Of a stretch of 19,550 nucleotides of DNA, positions 1 through 7,293 are shown one piece after another. Both the position numbers and the translations under genes were made by a program. The notes beneath the pieces were generated by a model. The model searched no databases and had not been told where the DNA came from. It saw only the letters and a program-made list of their open reading frames with translations. The number at the start of each line of letters is the position of its first letter. The stretch's first letter is position 1. The DNA lies in contig JAEVZU010000297.1 in NCBI GenBank assembly GCA_023392075.1, positions 1-19,550 on the forward strand. The letters are read 5' to 3'. This stretch comes from Bacillota bacterium (GTDB lineage Bacteria > Bacillota > Clostridia > Acetivibrionales > DSM-1351).

Positions 1-8
1 GCTGAGAT

Positions 9-87
9 ATTTTGGCAATTTTCGAGGAGGATGGACGCAGCCTTGCTGACGCAAGGCAAGGACGACGACAAAGAAAAGTGGCAAAAT
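9..87. repeat. REP-like structured intergenic element
   Basis: Two imperfect 15-nt arms at 9-23 and 73-87 are complementary at 13 of 15 positions. They enclose a perfect 7-bp hairpin (GCCTTGC, loop TGAC, GCAAGGC) at 40-57. The base composition is richer in G and C than the A/T-rich DNA that follows. No credible reading frame was seen. The nested shape suggests a dispersed palindromic repeat or the transcript end of an upstream gene, but the window holds only one copy, so the repeat nature is inferred. Confidence 0.4.
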
Positions 88-162
88 AGCCGGCGTGAGG
101 CGTGTTATACATTGTCAATAGAGGGTAGTAATATTTGAAATATTTGATTAAGATTTACATTT

Positions 163-197
163 AAGTAGGGGGGATAATATTTATATCGCCCTTACTT
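163..197 (+). other. hairpin in the livH leader
   Basis: The arms 163-175 and 185-197 pair over 13 positions with one mismatch and one G-U pair, around a 9-nt loop. The hairpin lies 47 nt upstream of the livH start codon and has no U-tract after it. It could be an operator or an mRNA leader structure; its role is unknown. The rest of 1-243 shows no gene and no promoter that I can place with confidence. Confidence 0.35.
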
Positions 198-243
198 CTA
201 TGTTATACACCATTAAACCTGTATGAAATAAGGGGGAAATGAA

Positions 244-1128
244 TTGGATAATTTTTTACAGCAGGTGATTAACGGAATATCCCTAGGTAGTATATATGCC
301 CTGATAGCATTGGGTTACACCATGGTTTACGGAATAATAAAACTAATAAATTTTGCACATTGTGATGTGTATATGCTTGGTGCATACATCGGTTATTTCT
401 GTATGACCTCATTAAAATTAGGCGTATTTCCGTCCCTGGTTATTGCAATGCTGGCATGTACAATTATTGGAGTTTTAATTGAGAGAATTGCGTACAAGCC
501 ATTGAGAAATGCAACCAGAATAGCGGTTCTGATCACTGCAATAGGTGTTTCCCTGTTCCTTGAATACGGAACTATGAAAGTCGTAACGGCAAATGTTCGT
601 GCATATCCTCCAATGACAGGCTGGCTGGCTCAAAGCTTCAAGGTTGGGAATATGATGATTACGGCACAGCAGATATTAATAGTAGCAAGCACTATTGTGT
701 TAATGGCTTTACTTCAGTTCATAGTTAAAAAGACAAAAATGGGAAAGGCTATGAGAGCAGTTTCACTGGATAAGGACGCTGCGGAATTGATGGGGATAAA
801 CGTTAATTCAACCATCTCCTTTACGTTTGCTCTGGGTTCGGCGTTGGCCGGGGCAGCAGGTGTGCTGGTTGGTATATATTATAATTCCATAGATCCGCTA
901 ATGGGTGTAATTCCCGGACTCAAGGCTTTCGTCGCCGCCGTTTTCGGAGGTATCGGAATAATTCCAGGGGCTATGATTGGCGGATACTTTATCGGAACAG
1001 TAGAAGTTTTCGTATCTGGATATGGTAACTCATTATATAAAGATGCAGTTGTATTTGCAATCCTTATAATTATTCTTATTGTTAAGCCGGCCGGACTGCT
1101 TGGCAAAAATACCAAGGAGAAGGTGTAA
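244..1128 (+). CDS. livH: branched-chain amino acid ABC transporter permease LivH
   Basis: Inner-membrane permease that pairs with LivM to import leucine, isoleucine and valine, or related substrates. The 294-aa product is almost entirely hydrophobic helices and begins with the family pattern NGISLGSIYALIALGYTMVYGI, split here as NGISLGSIYA at residues 10-19 followed by LIALGYTMVYG. The central EAA-like coupling loop lies around AVSLDKDAAELMGIN, near residues 176-190. The start is TTG at 244, seven nt after a GGGGG ribosome binding site at 232-236; an ATG at 239 is in another frame and soon stops. It is the first visible gene of livHMGF, with 4 nt separating it from livM. No periplasmic binding protein gene (livJ) is visible, so it probably lies before position 1 or elsewhere. 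Substrate assignment rests on family resemblance; urea or amide transporters are related, but the clean LivHMGF set favours amino acids. Confidence 0.93.
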   Translation: MDNFLQQVINGISLGSIYALIALGYTMVYGIIKLINFAHCDVYMLGAYIGYFCMTSLKLGVFPSLVIAMLACTIIGVLIERIAYKPLRNATRIAVLITAIGVSLFLEYGTMKVVTANVRAYPPMTGWLAQSFKVGNMMITAQQILIVASTIVLMALLQFIVKKTKMGKAMRAVSLDKDAAELMGINVNSTISFTFALGSALAGAAGVLVGIYYNSIDPLMGVIPGLKAFVAAVFGGIGIIPGAMIGGYFIGTVEVFVSGYGNSLYKDAVVFAILIIILIVKPAGLLGKNTKEKV

Positions 1129-1132
1129 CCAT

Positions 1133-2101
1133 ATGAAAAATATATTTAAACAAAAAGCCCTTCAAAAATTTATTTCGATTTTAATTACGTATGCAGCAAT
1201 TCAAGGCTTGATAACGGTCGGTATAATTGATGATTATTGGCAGGCCACTCTTGCTACCATTTGTATAAATATAATCCTTGCTGTAAGTTTGAACCTCATA
1301 ACAGGCTTTACGGGACAATTTTCACTGGGACATGCCGGCTTCATGTCAATAGGAGCGTATGTATGTGCAATAATCACAATCAATAATCCTACTACTGTCG
1401 GATTTATTGCAGGAATAATTGCCGGAGCCATTGCGGCTGCATTGGTTGGTGCCGTTGTTGGTCTTCCTACACTTAGATTGCGCGGCGATTACCTTGCCAT
1501 TGCAACCCTGGGTATGGCCGAAATAATTAAAATTATCTTCCTGAATTTGAAAATTACCAATGGTGCCGCCGGACTTCAGGGTATTCCGCAGTTTGTAAAC
1601 TGGACCTGGATGTTTTTATTCACTGCAGGTACCATAGTAATAATTGCAAATTTCTTGAAATCTTCCCACGGACGTGCCTGCATCTCAATCCGCGAGGATG
1701 AGATTGCTGCCGAATCCATGGGTGTAAATACAACAAAGTACAAGGTGATTTCATTTACTTTAGGTGCGTTTTTTGCAGGAATAGCAGGCGGAATCTACGC
1801 ATCCTATTTCTATTTCCTGAAACCGGACATGTTTGGATTCCTCAAGTCTGTGGACGTGCTGGTTATAGTAGTTCTTGGAGGACTGGGAAGCATTTCCGGT
1901 TCAATAATAGCTGCAGTATTGCTGGCTATTATATCTACTTTGTTACAGTCATTTTCAGACGAACGTATGATAATATACGCATTGCTGCTGATTATATTAA
2001 TGCTCTTCAGACCGCAGGGCTTAATGGGCTCAAAAGAAATTTCACTATCCATATTTAAAAAGCTGGGTCTCAAATCAAAACGCGGAAAGGAGGGGGTATA
2101 G
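1133..2101 (+). CDS. livM: branched-chain amino acid ABC transporter permease LivM
   Basis: Second permease subunit of the Liv transporter, 322 aa, mostly membrane helices. The family hallmark LNLITGFTGQFSLGHAGFMS lies near residues 51-70, and a cytoplasmic coupling segment reads SIREDEIAAESMGVNTTKYK. The start is ATG 1133, preceded by AAGGAGAAGG at 1114-1123; a frame open from 1079 overlaps livH and has no ribosome binding site, so it was not used. The stop codon TAG ends at 2101 and the livG ATG starts at 2102, which implies translational coupling. The C-terminal tail is basic (KSKRGKEG), as expected for a cytoplasmic end. Specificity for branched-chain amino acids is inferred from the family. 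Confidence 0.93.
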   Translation: MKNIFKQKALQKFISILITYAAIQGLITVGIIDDYWQATLATICINIILAVSLNLITGFTGQFSLGHAGFMSIGAYVCAIITINNPTTVGFIAGIIAGAIAAALVGAVVGLPTLRLRGDYLAIATLGMAEIIKIIFLNLKITNGAAGLQGIPQFVNWTWMFLFTAGTIVIIANFLKSSHGRACISIREDEIAAESMGVNTTKYKVISFTLGAFFAGIAGGIYASYFYFLKPDMFGFLKSVDVLVIVVLGGLGSISGSIIAAVLLAIISTLLQSFSDERMIIYALLLIILMLFRPQGLMGSKEISLSIFKKLGLKSKRGKEGV

Positions 2102-2887
2102 ATGGTAATTCTTTCAGTTAAGGATTTGACCAAATCCTTTGGCGGTCTGACTGCTGTTTCAAAGGTAAACCTTGAATTGCAGCAAGGTGAACTGGTAGGA
2201 CTGATTGGCCCCAATGGAGCCGGGAAAACCACTGCATTCAATCTCCTTACAGGTGTTTATGAACCTACGACAGGCACTGTTACATTGACAAGGAACGGTG
2301 TATCAAAAGAAATACAAGGGTTAAAGCCCTATACCGTATGCAAGGACGGCCTGGCAAGAACCTTCCAGAATATTCGTTTGTTCAGGGATTTGACGGTTCT
2401 GGACAATGTCCGTATAGCTATGAATCAAAATGTAAAATACGGCTTGATATCTTCCTTCCTCCATCTCCCTTCATATGTCAAGGCAGAGAAGGAACTGGAG
2501 AAAAAAAGTATTGAGCTTTTAAAGATCTTCCATCTTGAGGGCAAGAAAGATGAGCTGGCAAAAAATCTGCCTTACGGAGAGCAAAGACATCTTGAAATTG
2601 TCAGGGCTCTTGCGACAGAACCGTCTGTACTCCTGCTGGACGAACCTGCCGCAGGTATGAATCCGGCTGAAACCGCGCAGCTGACAGACTTGATAGAGTC
2701 TATAAGAAAACAGTTCAATCTGACAATTTTACTTATAGAACATGATATGTCACTGGTTATGAAAATCTGCGAAAGGATTTATGTACTTGACTACGGGCAG
2801 ATAATTGCCAATGGCACACCTGAAGAAATAAAGTCAAATAAACGGGTTATTGAAGCATACCTGGGAGAGGAGGTCGACAATGCTTGA
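2102..2887 (+). CDS. livG: branched-chain amino acid ABC transporter ATPase LivG
   Basis: Cytoplasmic ATPase of the Liv transporter, 261 aa. The Walker A motif GPNGAGKTT is at residues 36-44. The family insertion with ARTFQNIRLFRDLTVLDNV follows the Q-loop. The signature is the degenerate form PYGEQRHLEI, followed by Walker B VLLLDEPAAGMNP and the H-loop in LIEHDMSLVM. The C-terminal segment IEAYLGEE is typical of LivG. The gene starts one base after the livM stop, with AAGGAGGGGG just upstream, and overlaps livF by 8 nt. Everything needed for ATP hydrolysis is present. Confidence 0.95.
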   Translation: MVILSVKDLTKSFGGLTAVSKVNLELQQGELVGLIGPNGAGKTTAFNLLTGVYEPTTGTVTLTRNGVSKEIQGLKPYTVCKDGLARTFQNIRLFRDLTVLDNVRIAMNQNVKYGLISSFLHLPSYVKAEKELEKKSIELLKIFHLEGKKDELAKNLPYGEQRHLEIVRALATEPSVLLLDEPAAGMNPAETAQLTDLIESIRKQFNLTILLIEHDMSLVMKICERIYVLDYGQIIANGTPEEIKSNKRVIEAYLGEEVDNA

Positions 2888-3584
2888 AATTAAGAATTTA
2901 GATGTTCATTTTGGTGTAATTCATGCATTGAAAGACATTTCGCTAACCGTTAATCAGGGAGAAATAGTAACTTTGATAGGTGCCAACGGTGCCGGCAAGA
3001 CAACAACTCTTCGTACAATTTCAGGATTAAAGAAACCTACTAAGGGTTCAATAATTTTTGAAGGCAGGGATATTTCTTCAATATCGCCTCAGGATAGAGT
3101 TAAAATGGGCATATGCCAGGTTCCGGAGGGAAGAAGGGTTTTTTCAACAATGACCGTTCTGGAAAATCTCGAACTGGGCGCATACCTCAGAAAGGATAAG
3201 GCACAAATCGGCAAGGATCTGAAAATGGTATATGAACGCTTTCCGATTCTTGAAAAAAGAAAGAAACAGGCAGCTGGAACACTCTCAGGCGGAGAGCAGC
3301 AGATGCTTGCAATGGGACGTGCATTGATGAGCAGTCCGAGAATGCTGTTTCTGGACGAACCCTCCATGGGTCTGGCACCGCTGTTTGTTAAAGAAATTTT
3401 TGACATAATAAAAAGCATAAATCAGGCCGGTACTACCATATTATTAGTTGAGCAGAACGCAAGCATGGCACTCCAGATAGCGCACAGAGCATATGTAATG
3501 GAAACCGGTTCCATAGTACTGTCGGGTACCGGAGCCGAATTAATGCAGAGTGATGAAATAAGAAAAGCGTATCTGGGCGGTTGA
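2880..3584 (+). CDS. livF: branched-chain amino acid ABC transporter ATPase LivF
   Basis: Second ATPase of the Liv transporter, 234 aa from ATG 2880. It has Walker A GANGAGKTT at residues 34-42, signature LSGGEQQMLAMGRAL, Walker B MLFLDEPSMGLAP and an H-loop-type segment LLVEQNASMAL; Gln at the usual His position is common in LivF. I chose ATG 2880 because GGAGAGGAGG lies 7-8 nt upstream and the encoded N-terminus MLEIKNLDVHFG matches the family; an upstream in-frame ATG at 2850 would add residues read from inside livG. The 8-nt overlap with livG indicates coupled translation. This is the last transporter gene of the set. Confidence 0.95.
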   Translation: MLEIKNLDVHFGVIHALKDISLTVNQGEIVTLIGANGAGKTTTLRTISGLKKPTKGSIIFEGRDISSISPQDRVKMGICQVPEGRRVFSTMTVLENLELGAYLRKDKAQIGKDLKMVYERFPILEKRKKQAAGTLSGGEQQMLAMGRALMSSPRMLFLDEPSMGLAPLFVKEIFDIIKSINQAGTTILLVEQNASMALQIAHRAYVMETGSIVLSGTGAELMQSDEIRKAYLGG

Positions 3585-3612
3585 CCATATTGTTTTTTCA
3601 TTACTATTTTAG

Positions 3613-3726
3613 TGTGCGCAAAGCGCACATGGCCAATTAACCTCCTTTATTCGCCTTATAGCGGAAGAGGAGTGAACCAAAATTTTATTTTGTGGCCGCT
3701 ATGCGGTCAAAGCCATAAAATGGCTT
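3613..3726 (+). other. cluster of short hairpins between livF and acuB
   Basis: Three perfect or near-perfect hairpins with 3-nt loops lie in the 153-nt gap: 3613-3629 (7 bp), 3694-3708 (6 bp with one G-U) and 3710-3726 (7 bp). The last one directly abuts the acuB ribosome binding site GGGAGG at 3727-3732. None carries a U-tract, so they are not ordinary terminators. They could stabilise or control the acuB message, or be parts of an intergenic repeat. Confidence 0.4.
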
Positions 3727-3737
3727 GGGAGGCTAAT

Positions 3738-4379
3738 ATGTTTGTTAAAAACAAAATGACTTCAAATCCTTTTACTATTTCACCGGCACAGACAATCCCC
3801 GATGCTCAGGAAATAATTAAAAATAACGGCATCAAGCGTCTGCCTGTTGTTGACAATGGTAAGCTGGTCGGCGTAGTATCGAGAGGGGATATTGTCAAAG
3901 TTTCTCCATCAAAAGCGACAGCCTTGAGCATGGGTGAAATAACCTACCTGCTTGCAAAGACAAAAATAAGCAGTATAATGTCAAAGAATCCTGTAACCGT
4001 ATCTCCCAATGCTCTTCTGGAGGAAGCAGCACTACTGATGAGGGATAATGACATAGGATTTCTTCCTGTTGTAGACAATGAAAAGCTGGTAGGCATTATT
4101 ACCGAAGGTGACATATTTGATTCCTTTATAGAACTCCTTGGTTTCAGAGAGCCCGGTACCAGAATGACCATTGAGGTTGACGATGCTCCGGGTATGCTGT
4201 CTATGATCACAAGTACATTTGCAAAATTCAATGCCAATATAACCCATGTGGCAGTATACAGCAGTGCTTTCGGAAAGAGCAATGTGGTTATAGGAACAAA
4301 TTCGCTCAATACCACCGAGATTGAGAAATATATTGCAGAACAAGACTGCAGGATAATTTATAAGCTGCAGAACAAGTAA
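3738..4379 (+). CDS. acuB: CBS-CBS-ACT domain protein, AcuB type
   Basis: Cytoplasmic 213-aa protein with a tandem CBS pair at about residues 1-55 and 75-130, each with the core pattern LPVVDN-KLVG, and a C-terminal ACT domain from about residue 140 (TIEVDDAPGMLSMI). This layout and length match Bacillus AcuB, named from the acetoin utilisation cluster but widespread as a probable nucleotide and amino-acid sensor. No acetoin genes are visible. Next to a branched-chain amino acid transporter, the ACT domain may sense an amino acid; that is inference. The start is ATG 3738, five nt after GGGAGG; the frame is open further upstream, but that stretch is hairpin-rich non-coding DNA with no ribosome binding site. 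It probably shares the liv transcript and is followed by a terminator. Confidence 0.8.
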   Translation: MFVKNKMTSNPFTISPAQTIPDAQEIIKNNGIKRLPVVDNGKLVGVVSRGDIVKVSPSKATALSMGEITYLLAKTKISSIMSKNPVTVSPNALLEEAALLMRDNDIGFLPVVDNEKLVGIITEGDIFDSFIELLGFREPGTRMTIEVDDAPGMLSMITSTFAKFNANITHVAVYSSAFGKSNVVIGTNSLNTTEIEKYIAEQDCRIIYKLQNK

Positions 4380-4412
4380 TAAACATTCTTTAAAGAATAT
4401 TTATAAAAATTA

Positions 4413-4450
4413 AAGTGTATATCCCTCCGGATATATGCTTTTATTTTTTT
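4413..4450 (+). terminator. intrinsic terminator after acuB
   Basis: A 12-bp stem, 4413-4424 with 4429-4440, contains two G-U pairs and a CTCC loop, and is followed by a T-rich tract through 4450. It separates the liv-acuB transcript from the sulfur locus. A 14-nt palindrome at 4385-4398 precedes it. Confidence 0.85.
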
Positions 4451-4498
4451 AGTTTAAAAATAATTTTAAAATGTGTGTTAAATATTTCATAAAACCTA

Positions 4499-4527
4499 TT
4501 GACATTTGGGCTATCTCATACTATACT
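4499..4527 (+). promoter_or_regulatory. sigma-A promoter of the sulfur/nitrogenase-like locus
   Basis: A consensus -35 box TTGACA at 4499-4504, a 17-bp spacer and a -10 box TATACT at 4522-4527 make a near-ideal housekeeping promoter. Transcription should begin around 4533-4535. It is the only strong promoter I can see between the acuB terminator and yezD. It is matched in geometry by the promoter at 17428-17456. Confidence 0.85.
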
Positions 4528-4535
4528 TTTTATAA

Positions 4536-4552
4536 CATATAAAACATATATG
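4536..4552. promoter_or_regulatory. operator-like dyad at the transcription start, copy 1
   Basis: CATATA-AAACA-TATATG is a perfect 6-bp inverted repeat with a 5-bp spacer, beginning 9 nt after the end of the -10 box and covering the predicted start site. The same dyad with compensating end changes occurs at 17465-17481 at the same distance from its promoter. Placement on the start site suggests a repressor. The identity of the regulator is unknown. Confidence 0.65.
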
Positions 4553-4584
4553 ATTAATCATTTTAATAGGAATTTGTATTTATT

Positions 4585-4657
4585 CCAAGTCAATTACTAT
4601 CGGCTGAAAGCATAATTCGCCTGAAAGGCGAAGGTTTTGAACCGTAATTGACTTTGG
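4585..4657 (+). ncRNA. structured leader element, copy 1 (upstream of yezD)
   Basis: An 11-bp perfect outer stem (4587-4597 with 4644-4654), extendable by CC/GG around a bulge, encloses a short CGG/CCG helix and an inner hairpin. Unpaired segments CTGAAA, GCGAAGG and TTTGAA are kept in a second copy at 16666-16718. Copy 1 is longer inside, with an extra 6-bp hairpin (TTCGCC/GGCGAA). It lies in the untranslated leader between the promoter and yezD. I do not recognise it as a named riboswitch class; a mobile repeat remains possible. Confidence 0.5.
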
Positions 4658-4720
4658 TAATATGATTTATAAGGAGCATCAAATATAAGTTCCGCACAAT
4701 TTCGTGAAGGTGGTGCTGAA

Positions 4721-4885
4721 GTGGGTATAGCTCAGGATAATCAGTCAAAAGTACCAATCTCAAAAGATGATTTAGAGAAATTATACGAAATGGCAAAGAC
4801 TCTGAAATATGGCTCCATAACACTTGTATTTCAGGATGGCAGGCTCATTCAGATTGAAAAGAATGAGAAGGTAAGGGTTAAATAA
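4721..4885 (+). CDS. yezD: YezD-type small protein (DUF2292-like)
   Basis: A 54-aa protein with the core LKYGSITLVFQDGRLIQIEK followed by a basic tail, which matches my recollection of the small YezD/DUF2292 family found beside sulfur-assimilation genes in Firmicutes. Its biochemical role is unknown. The start is assigned to GTG 4721, seven nt after AAGGTGG at 4707-4713. A stronger ribosome binding site, AAGGAG at 4671-4676, is followed 8 nt later by an in-frame ATA (4685), which would extend the protein to 66 aa but would need a rare AUA start. It is the first gene after the dyad-controlled promoter and is followed by a terminator-like hairpin, so it may be produced in excess over the genes downstream. 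Confidence 0.7.
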   Translation: MGIAQDNQSKVPISKDDLEKLYEMAKTLKYGSITLVFQDGRLIQIEKNEKVRVK

Positions 4886-4937
4886 TTACATATTAATCGA
4901 ATTTATTCAAATAAGTTAGTTGACTAAAGATATTAGA

Positions 4938-4977
4938 GACTAAGTTAAGCCGAAACAGGCTTTGCTTGGTCTTTTTT
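4938..4977 (+). terminator. intrinsic terminator or attenuator between yezD and the NifB-like gene
   Basis: A 14-bp stem, 4938-4951 with 4958-4971, has one mismatch and two G-U pairs and is followed by TTTTTT. No convincing promoter is visible between it and the next start at 5058, so downstream expression probably depends on read-through. TTAGT at 4916-4920 could pair with ACTAA at 4939-4943 in the 5' arm, a weak antiterminator candidate. Confidence 0.75.
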
Positions 4978-5057
4978 GTTATCTGCCGTTACCCTGCTGC
5001 TGAAGTCTGTATGTATAACTATCTAAAAAAAATTTAGTTTTAAAGAGGTGGTATTTT

Positions 5058-5963
5058 GTGGGAATTAATGCTTTAAATGGTTCTGTTGCGAAAACAGAAG
5101 AAAACTTCGATCATTTGGTTAGGAAACACCCCTGTTTCAGCGGTGAAGCTCACTTTAAGTATGGACGCTTACACCTGCCCGTCAGTCCTGCTTGCAACAT
5201 TCATTGTAAATTTTGTAAAAGAAGCTTAAATAAAACTGAGAACAGACCGGGAGTAGCAAGTAAGGTTCTGAATCCCCAGGAAGCTCTGAATACGGTTGAA
5301 AAGGCCCTCTGGCTGTGCCCTGATATAACAGTTGTGGGAATAGCCGGACCGGGTGATACTCTTGCAACAACAAGTGCACTTGAGACTTTCGAACTGATAG
5401 ATAAAAAGTATCCCCAATTGATAAAATGCCTGAGTACCAATGGTCTTATGCTGTACGAATATGCCCAGAGGATAGTTGATGCTGGTGTAAGGACGATTTC
5501 TGTTACTGTAAATGCAGTTGATGCTGAAATATTAAAGGATATATGTTCAGGGATAGTTTATAAGGGTAAATACCTCGAGGGCAGAGAAGGTGCTCAAATT
5601 CTGATAAACAAGCAGCTGGAGGGTATCAGAAAAATAAGTCATTCAGGAGTTACTGTGAAAATCAATACTGTTCTGATACCGGGAATCAACCTGCAGCATA
5701 TTGAAGAGATAGCCAAAGTAACTTCGGAGGCAGGGGCTTCGGTTATGAATATCATACCTTTGATACCCCAAAATGAGCTGATCAGTTACAGAGCACCGGA
5801 TTGTAATGAATTGAACAGTTCCAGGGTAATTGCAGAGAAATATCTTCAGGTTTTCAGGCATTGCCAGCAGTGCCGTGCAGATGCCTGCGGGATTCCGGGA
5901 AAGGGAAAGGATCTGGCCGAACTGCTTTATGATCAGCCCTTGCAAACCTTTTCACACGGATAG
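5058..5963 (+). CDS. NifB-like radical SAM cofactor-cluster synthase
   Basis: NifB uses S-adenosylmethionine to fuse two [4Fe-4S] units and insert a carbide, giving the [8Fe-9S-C] precursor of nitrogenase cofactors. This 301-aa protein has the conserved HPCFSGEAH near residues 24-32, the radical SAM triad in PACNIHCKFC (Cys46, Cys50, Cys53), NRPGVAS directly after it, and the C-terminal CxxCRADAxG pattern with Cys269 and Cys272. It is the short form without a fused NifX domain; a separate NifX-like protein is encoded 12 nt downstream. The start is GTG 5058, after AGAGGTGG. Its place directly upstream of NifH/D/K-like genes suggests a cluster source dedicated to that enzyme, as MarB is in the methylthio-alkane reductase system. 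No nifE or nifN scaffold is seen. A host nif cluster elsewhere could also be served. Confidence 0.88.
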   Translation: MGINALNGSVAKTEENFDHLVRKHPCFSGEAHFKYGRLHLPVSPACNIHCKFCKRSLNKTENRPGVASKVLNPQEALNTVEKALWLCPDITVVGIAGPGDTLATTSALETFELIDKKYPQLIKCLSTNGLMLYEYAQRIVDAGVRTISVTVNAVDAEILKDICSGIVYKGKYLEGREGAQILINKQLEGIRKISHSGVTVKINTVLIPGINLQHIEEIAKVTSEAGASVMNIIPLIPQNELISYRAPDCNELNSSRVIAEKYLQVFRHCQQCRADACGIPGKGKDLAELLYDQPLQTFSHG

Positions 5964-5975
5964 AAGGAGGTCATT

Positions 5976-6332
5976 ATGTCTTACAAAATAGCAGTTGCCA
6001 GCAGTGATGGCAAGGTTGTGAATCAGCATTTCGGCCACAGCAGACAGTTTATCATCTTTGAAGTTTCCGATTCCGGGGAATGGGACTTTAAGGAGATCAG
6101 AAGCACCATACCTCCATGCAGCTCCGGAGAGCACAGTGAATCAGCCCTGGAGCAGGTAATAAGAGAATTATCGGACTGCAGCGTAGTTGTAGTTTCCCAA
6201 ATAGGTTATGGTGCGGAACAGGCACTGGGCAATGCCGGAATAAGGGCTTATGTCATTCCCGATTTGATTTATACGGCATTAAATAAAGTTATTACTTCAC
6301 TTATCCACTCAAAGGAGACAGTGAACAAATAA
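5976..6332 (+). CDS. NifX/NafY-family cluster-carrier protein
   Basis: A 118-aa cytoplasmic protein of the dinitrogenase iron-molybdenum cofactor biosynthesis domain family. The N-terminus IAVASSDGKVVNQHFGHSRQ carries the typical ASSDG and HFGHS motifs, and the body ends in the family pattern VVSQIGYGAEQALGNAGIRAY. Such domains bind NifB-derived clusters and pass them on, or protect the apo-enzyme. An AAGGAGG site at 5964-5970 precedes ATG 5976, and the gene follows the NifB-like gene within 12 nt. Here it stands as a separate protein that in many NifBs is a fused C-terminal domain, which supports a NifB partner role. Confidence 0.85.
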   Translation: MSYKIAVASSDGKVVNQHFGHSRQFIIFEVSDSGEWDFKEIRSTIPPCSSGEHSESALEQVIRELSDCSVVVVSQIGYGAEQALGNAGIRAYVIPDLIYTALNKVITSLIHSKETVNK

Positions 6333-6363
6333 ATTGTAAAAGGCTTTTCAATACTATTTATAT

Positions 6364-6378
6364 CGCTGCACGGCAGCG
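6364..6378 (+). other. hairpin just before the NifH-like gene
   Basis: A perfect 6-bp stem CGCTGC/GCAGCG with loop ACG ends 4 nt before the ribosome binding site GGAGG (6383-6387). There is no U-tract. It may stabilise the 5' end of the NifH-like message, giving the excess reductase usually needed over the NifDK-type component; that is inference. Confidence 0.4.
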
Positions 6379-6393
6379 GAACGGAGGAGTAAA

Positions 6394-7272
6394 ATGGCTA
6401 AAAAGATCAAGCAGATAGCGATTTATGGTAAAGGGGGTATAGGAAAGTCAACTACAACTTCAAATATCAGTGCGGCTCTTTCTGCAGCAGGATACAAGGT
6501 AATGCAGTTCGGCTGCGATCCTAAAAGTGATTCTACCAATACCCTTAGAGGTGGAAATTATATACCTACCGTATTGGATACCTTGCGTGAGAAAAATTCA
6601 GTCAAGGCACATGAGGTTATTTTTGAAGGCTTCAATGGAATCTACTGTGTAGAGGCCGGCGGACCCGCACCTGGTGTAGGCTGTGCCGGAAGAGGAATAA
6701 TTACGGCGGTACAGCTGTTCAAGCAGCAGAATATATTTGAGGAACTGGACCTGGATTATGTAATATACGATGTTCTCGGCGATGTTGTCTGTGGAGGATT
6801 TGCAGTTCCCATCAGGGAAGGCATTGCCGAACATGTATTTACGGTTTCCTCAGCCGACTTCATGGCAGTATATGCCGCAAATAACCTTTTCAAAGGAATA
6901 CACAAATATTCAAATTCAGGCGGGGCACTGCTTGGAGGGGTTATTGCAAATTCAATAAATGCTCCCTATGCCAAAGATATTATAGATGATTTTGTAAAGC
7001 AGACAAATACCCAGGTGGTTGAATATGTGCCCCGGTCGGTTACTGTTACACAAAGTGAGCTCCAGGGAAAGACAACAATTGAAGCAGCTCCTGACTCAAA
7101 GCAGGCACAGGTGTATAAATCACTTGCGGCTAAAATCGCCGGACATGAACAGTCAAAGGTTCCGGCACCGCTTGAGGTTTCCGAACTCAGAGCCTGGGCT
7201 GCAAAATGGGGAGATTATCTGCTGGCGCTGGAAACCGGAGAAGTTAGAACCGAAGCGGCAGGTAATCTGTAA
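6394..7272 (+). CDS. NifH-like nitrogenase reductase (iron protein)
   Basis: ATP-dependent electron donor to a NifDK-like enzyme, 292 aa. It has the P-loop YGKGGIGKSTTTSN (residues 11-24), CDPKSDST at 41-48, PGVGCAGRG with Cys97 and Arg100, and DVLGDVVCGGFA with Cys133. The two cysteines would hold the [4Fe-4S] cluster between two subunits, and Arg100 is the residue ADP-ribosylated in classical NifH. Length is normal. The usual NSR segment near the switch reads IANSINAPYAK, a departure from true NifH. The ribosome binding site GGAGG lies 6 nt before ATG 6394. It is followed by NifD- and NifK-like genes with their own residue departures, so the set is better read as a group-IV-type nitrogenase-like reductase than as N2 fixation. 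Confidence 0.9.
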   Translation: MAKKIKQIAIYGKGGIGKSTTTSNISAALSAAGYKVMQFGCDPKSDSTNTLRGGNYIPTVLDTLREKNSVKAHEVIFEGFNGIYCVEAGGPAPGVGCAGRGIITAVQLFKQQNIFEELDLDYVIYDVLGDVVCGGFAVPIREGIAEHVFTVSSADFMAVYAANNLFKGIHKYSNSGGALLGGVIANSINAPYAKDIIDDFVKQTNTQVVEYVPRSVTVTQSELQGKTTIEAAPDSKQAQVYKSLAAKIAGHEQSKVPAPLEVSELRAWAAKWGDYLLALETGEVRTEAAGNL

Positions 7273-7293
7273 TATATTTTCAGGTATGTGTTA

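Noticed and set aside
3612..3737. N-terminal extension of AcuB
   Set aside because: The extra codons run through three hairpins, have no ribosome binding site and do not resemble the family; ATG 3738 has GGGAGG at proper spacing.
4553..4580. CymR-type box containing ATAGGAATTT downstream of the first promoter
   Set aside because: Only the 3' part of the CymR consensus as I recall it matches, the 5' part does not, and the second promoter lacks it; the shared dyad is better supported.
4585..4657. Sigma-D (motility) promoter on the minus strand within the repeat element (GCCGATA)
   Set aside because: GCCGATA is present on the minus strand, but no TAAA lies at the required distance and no gene reads leftward.
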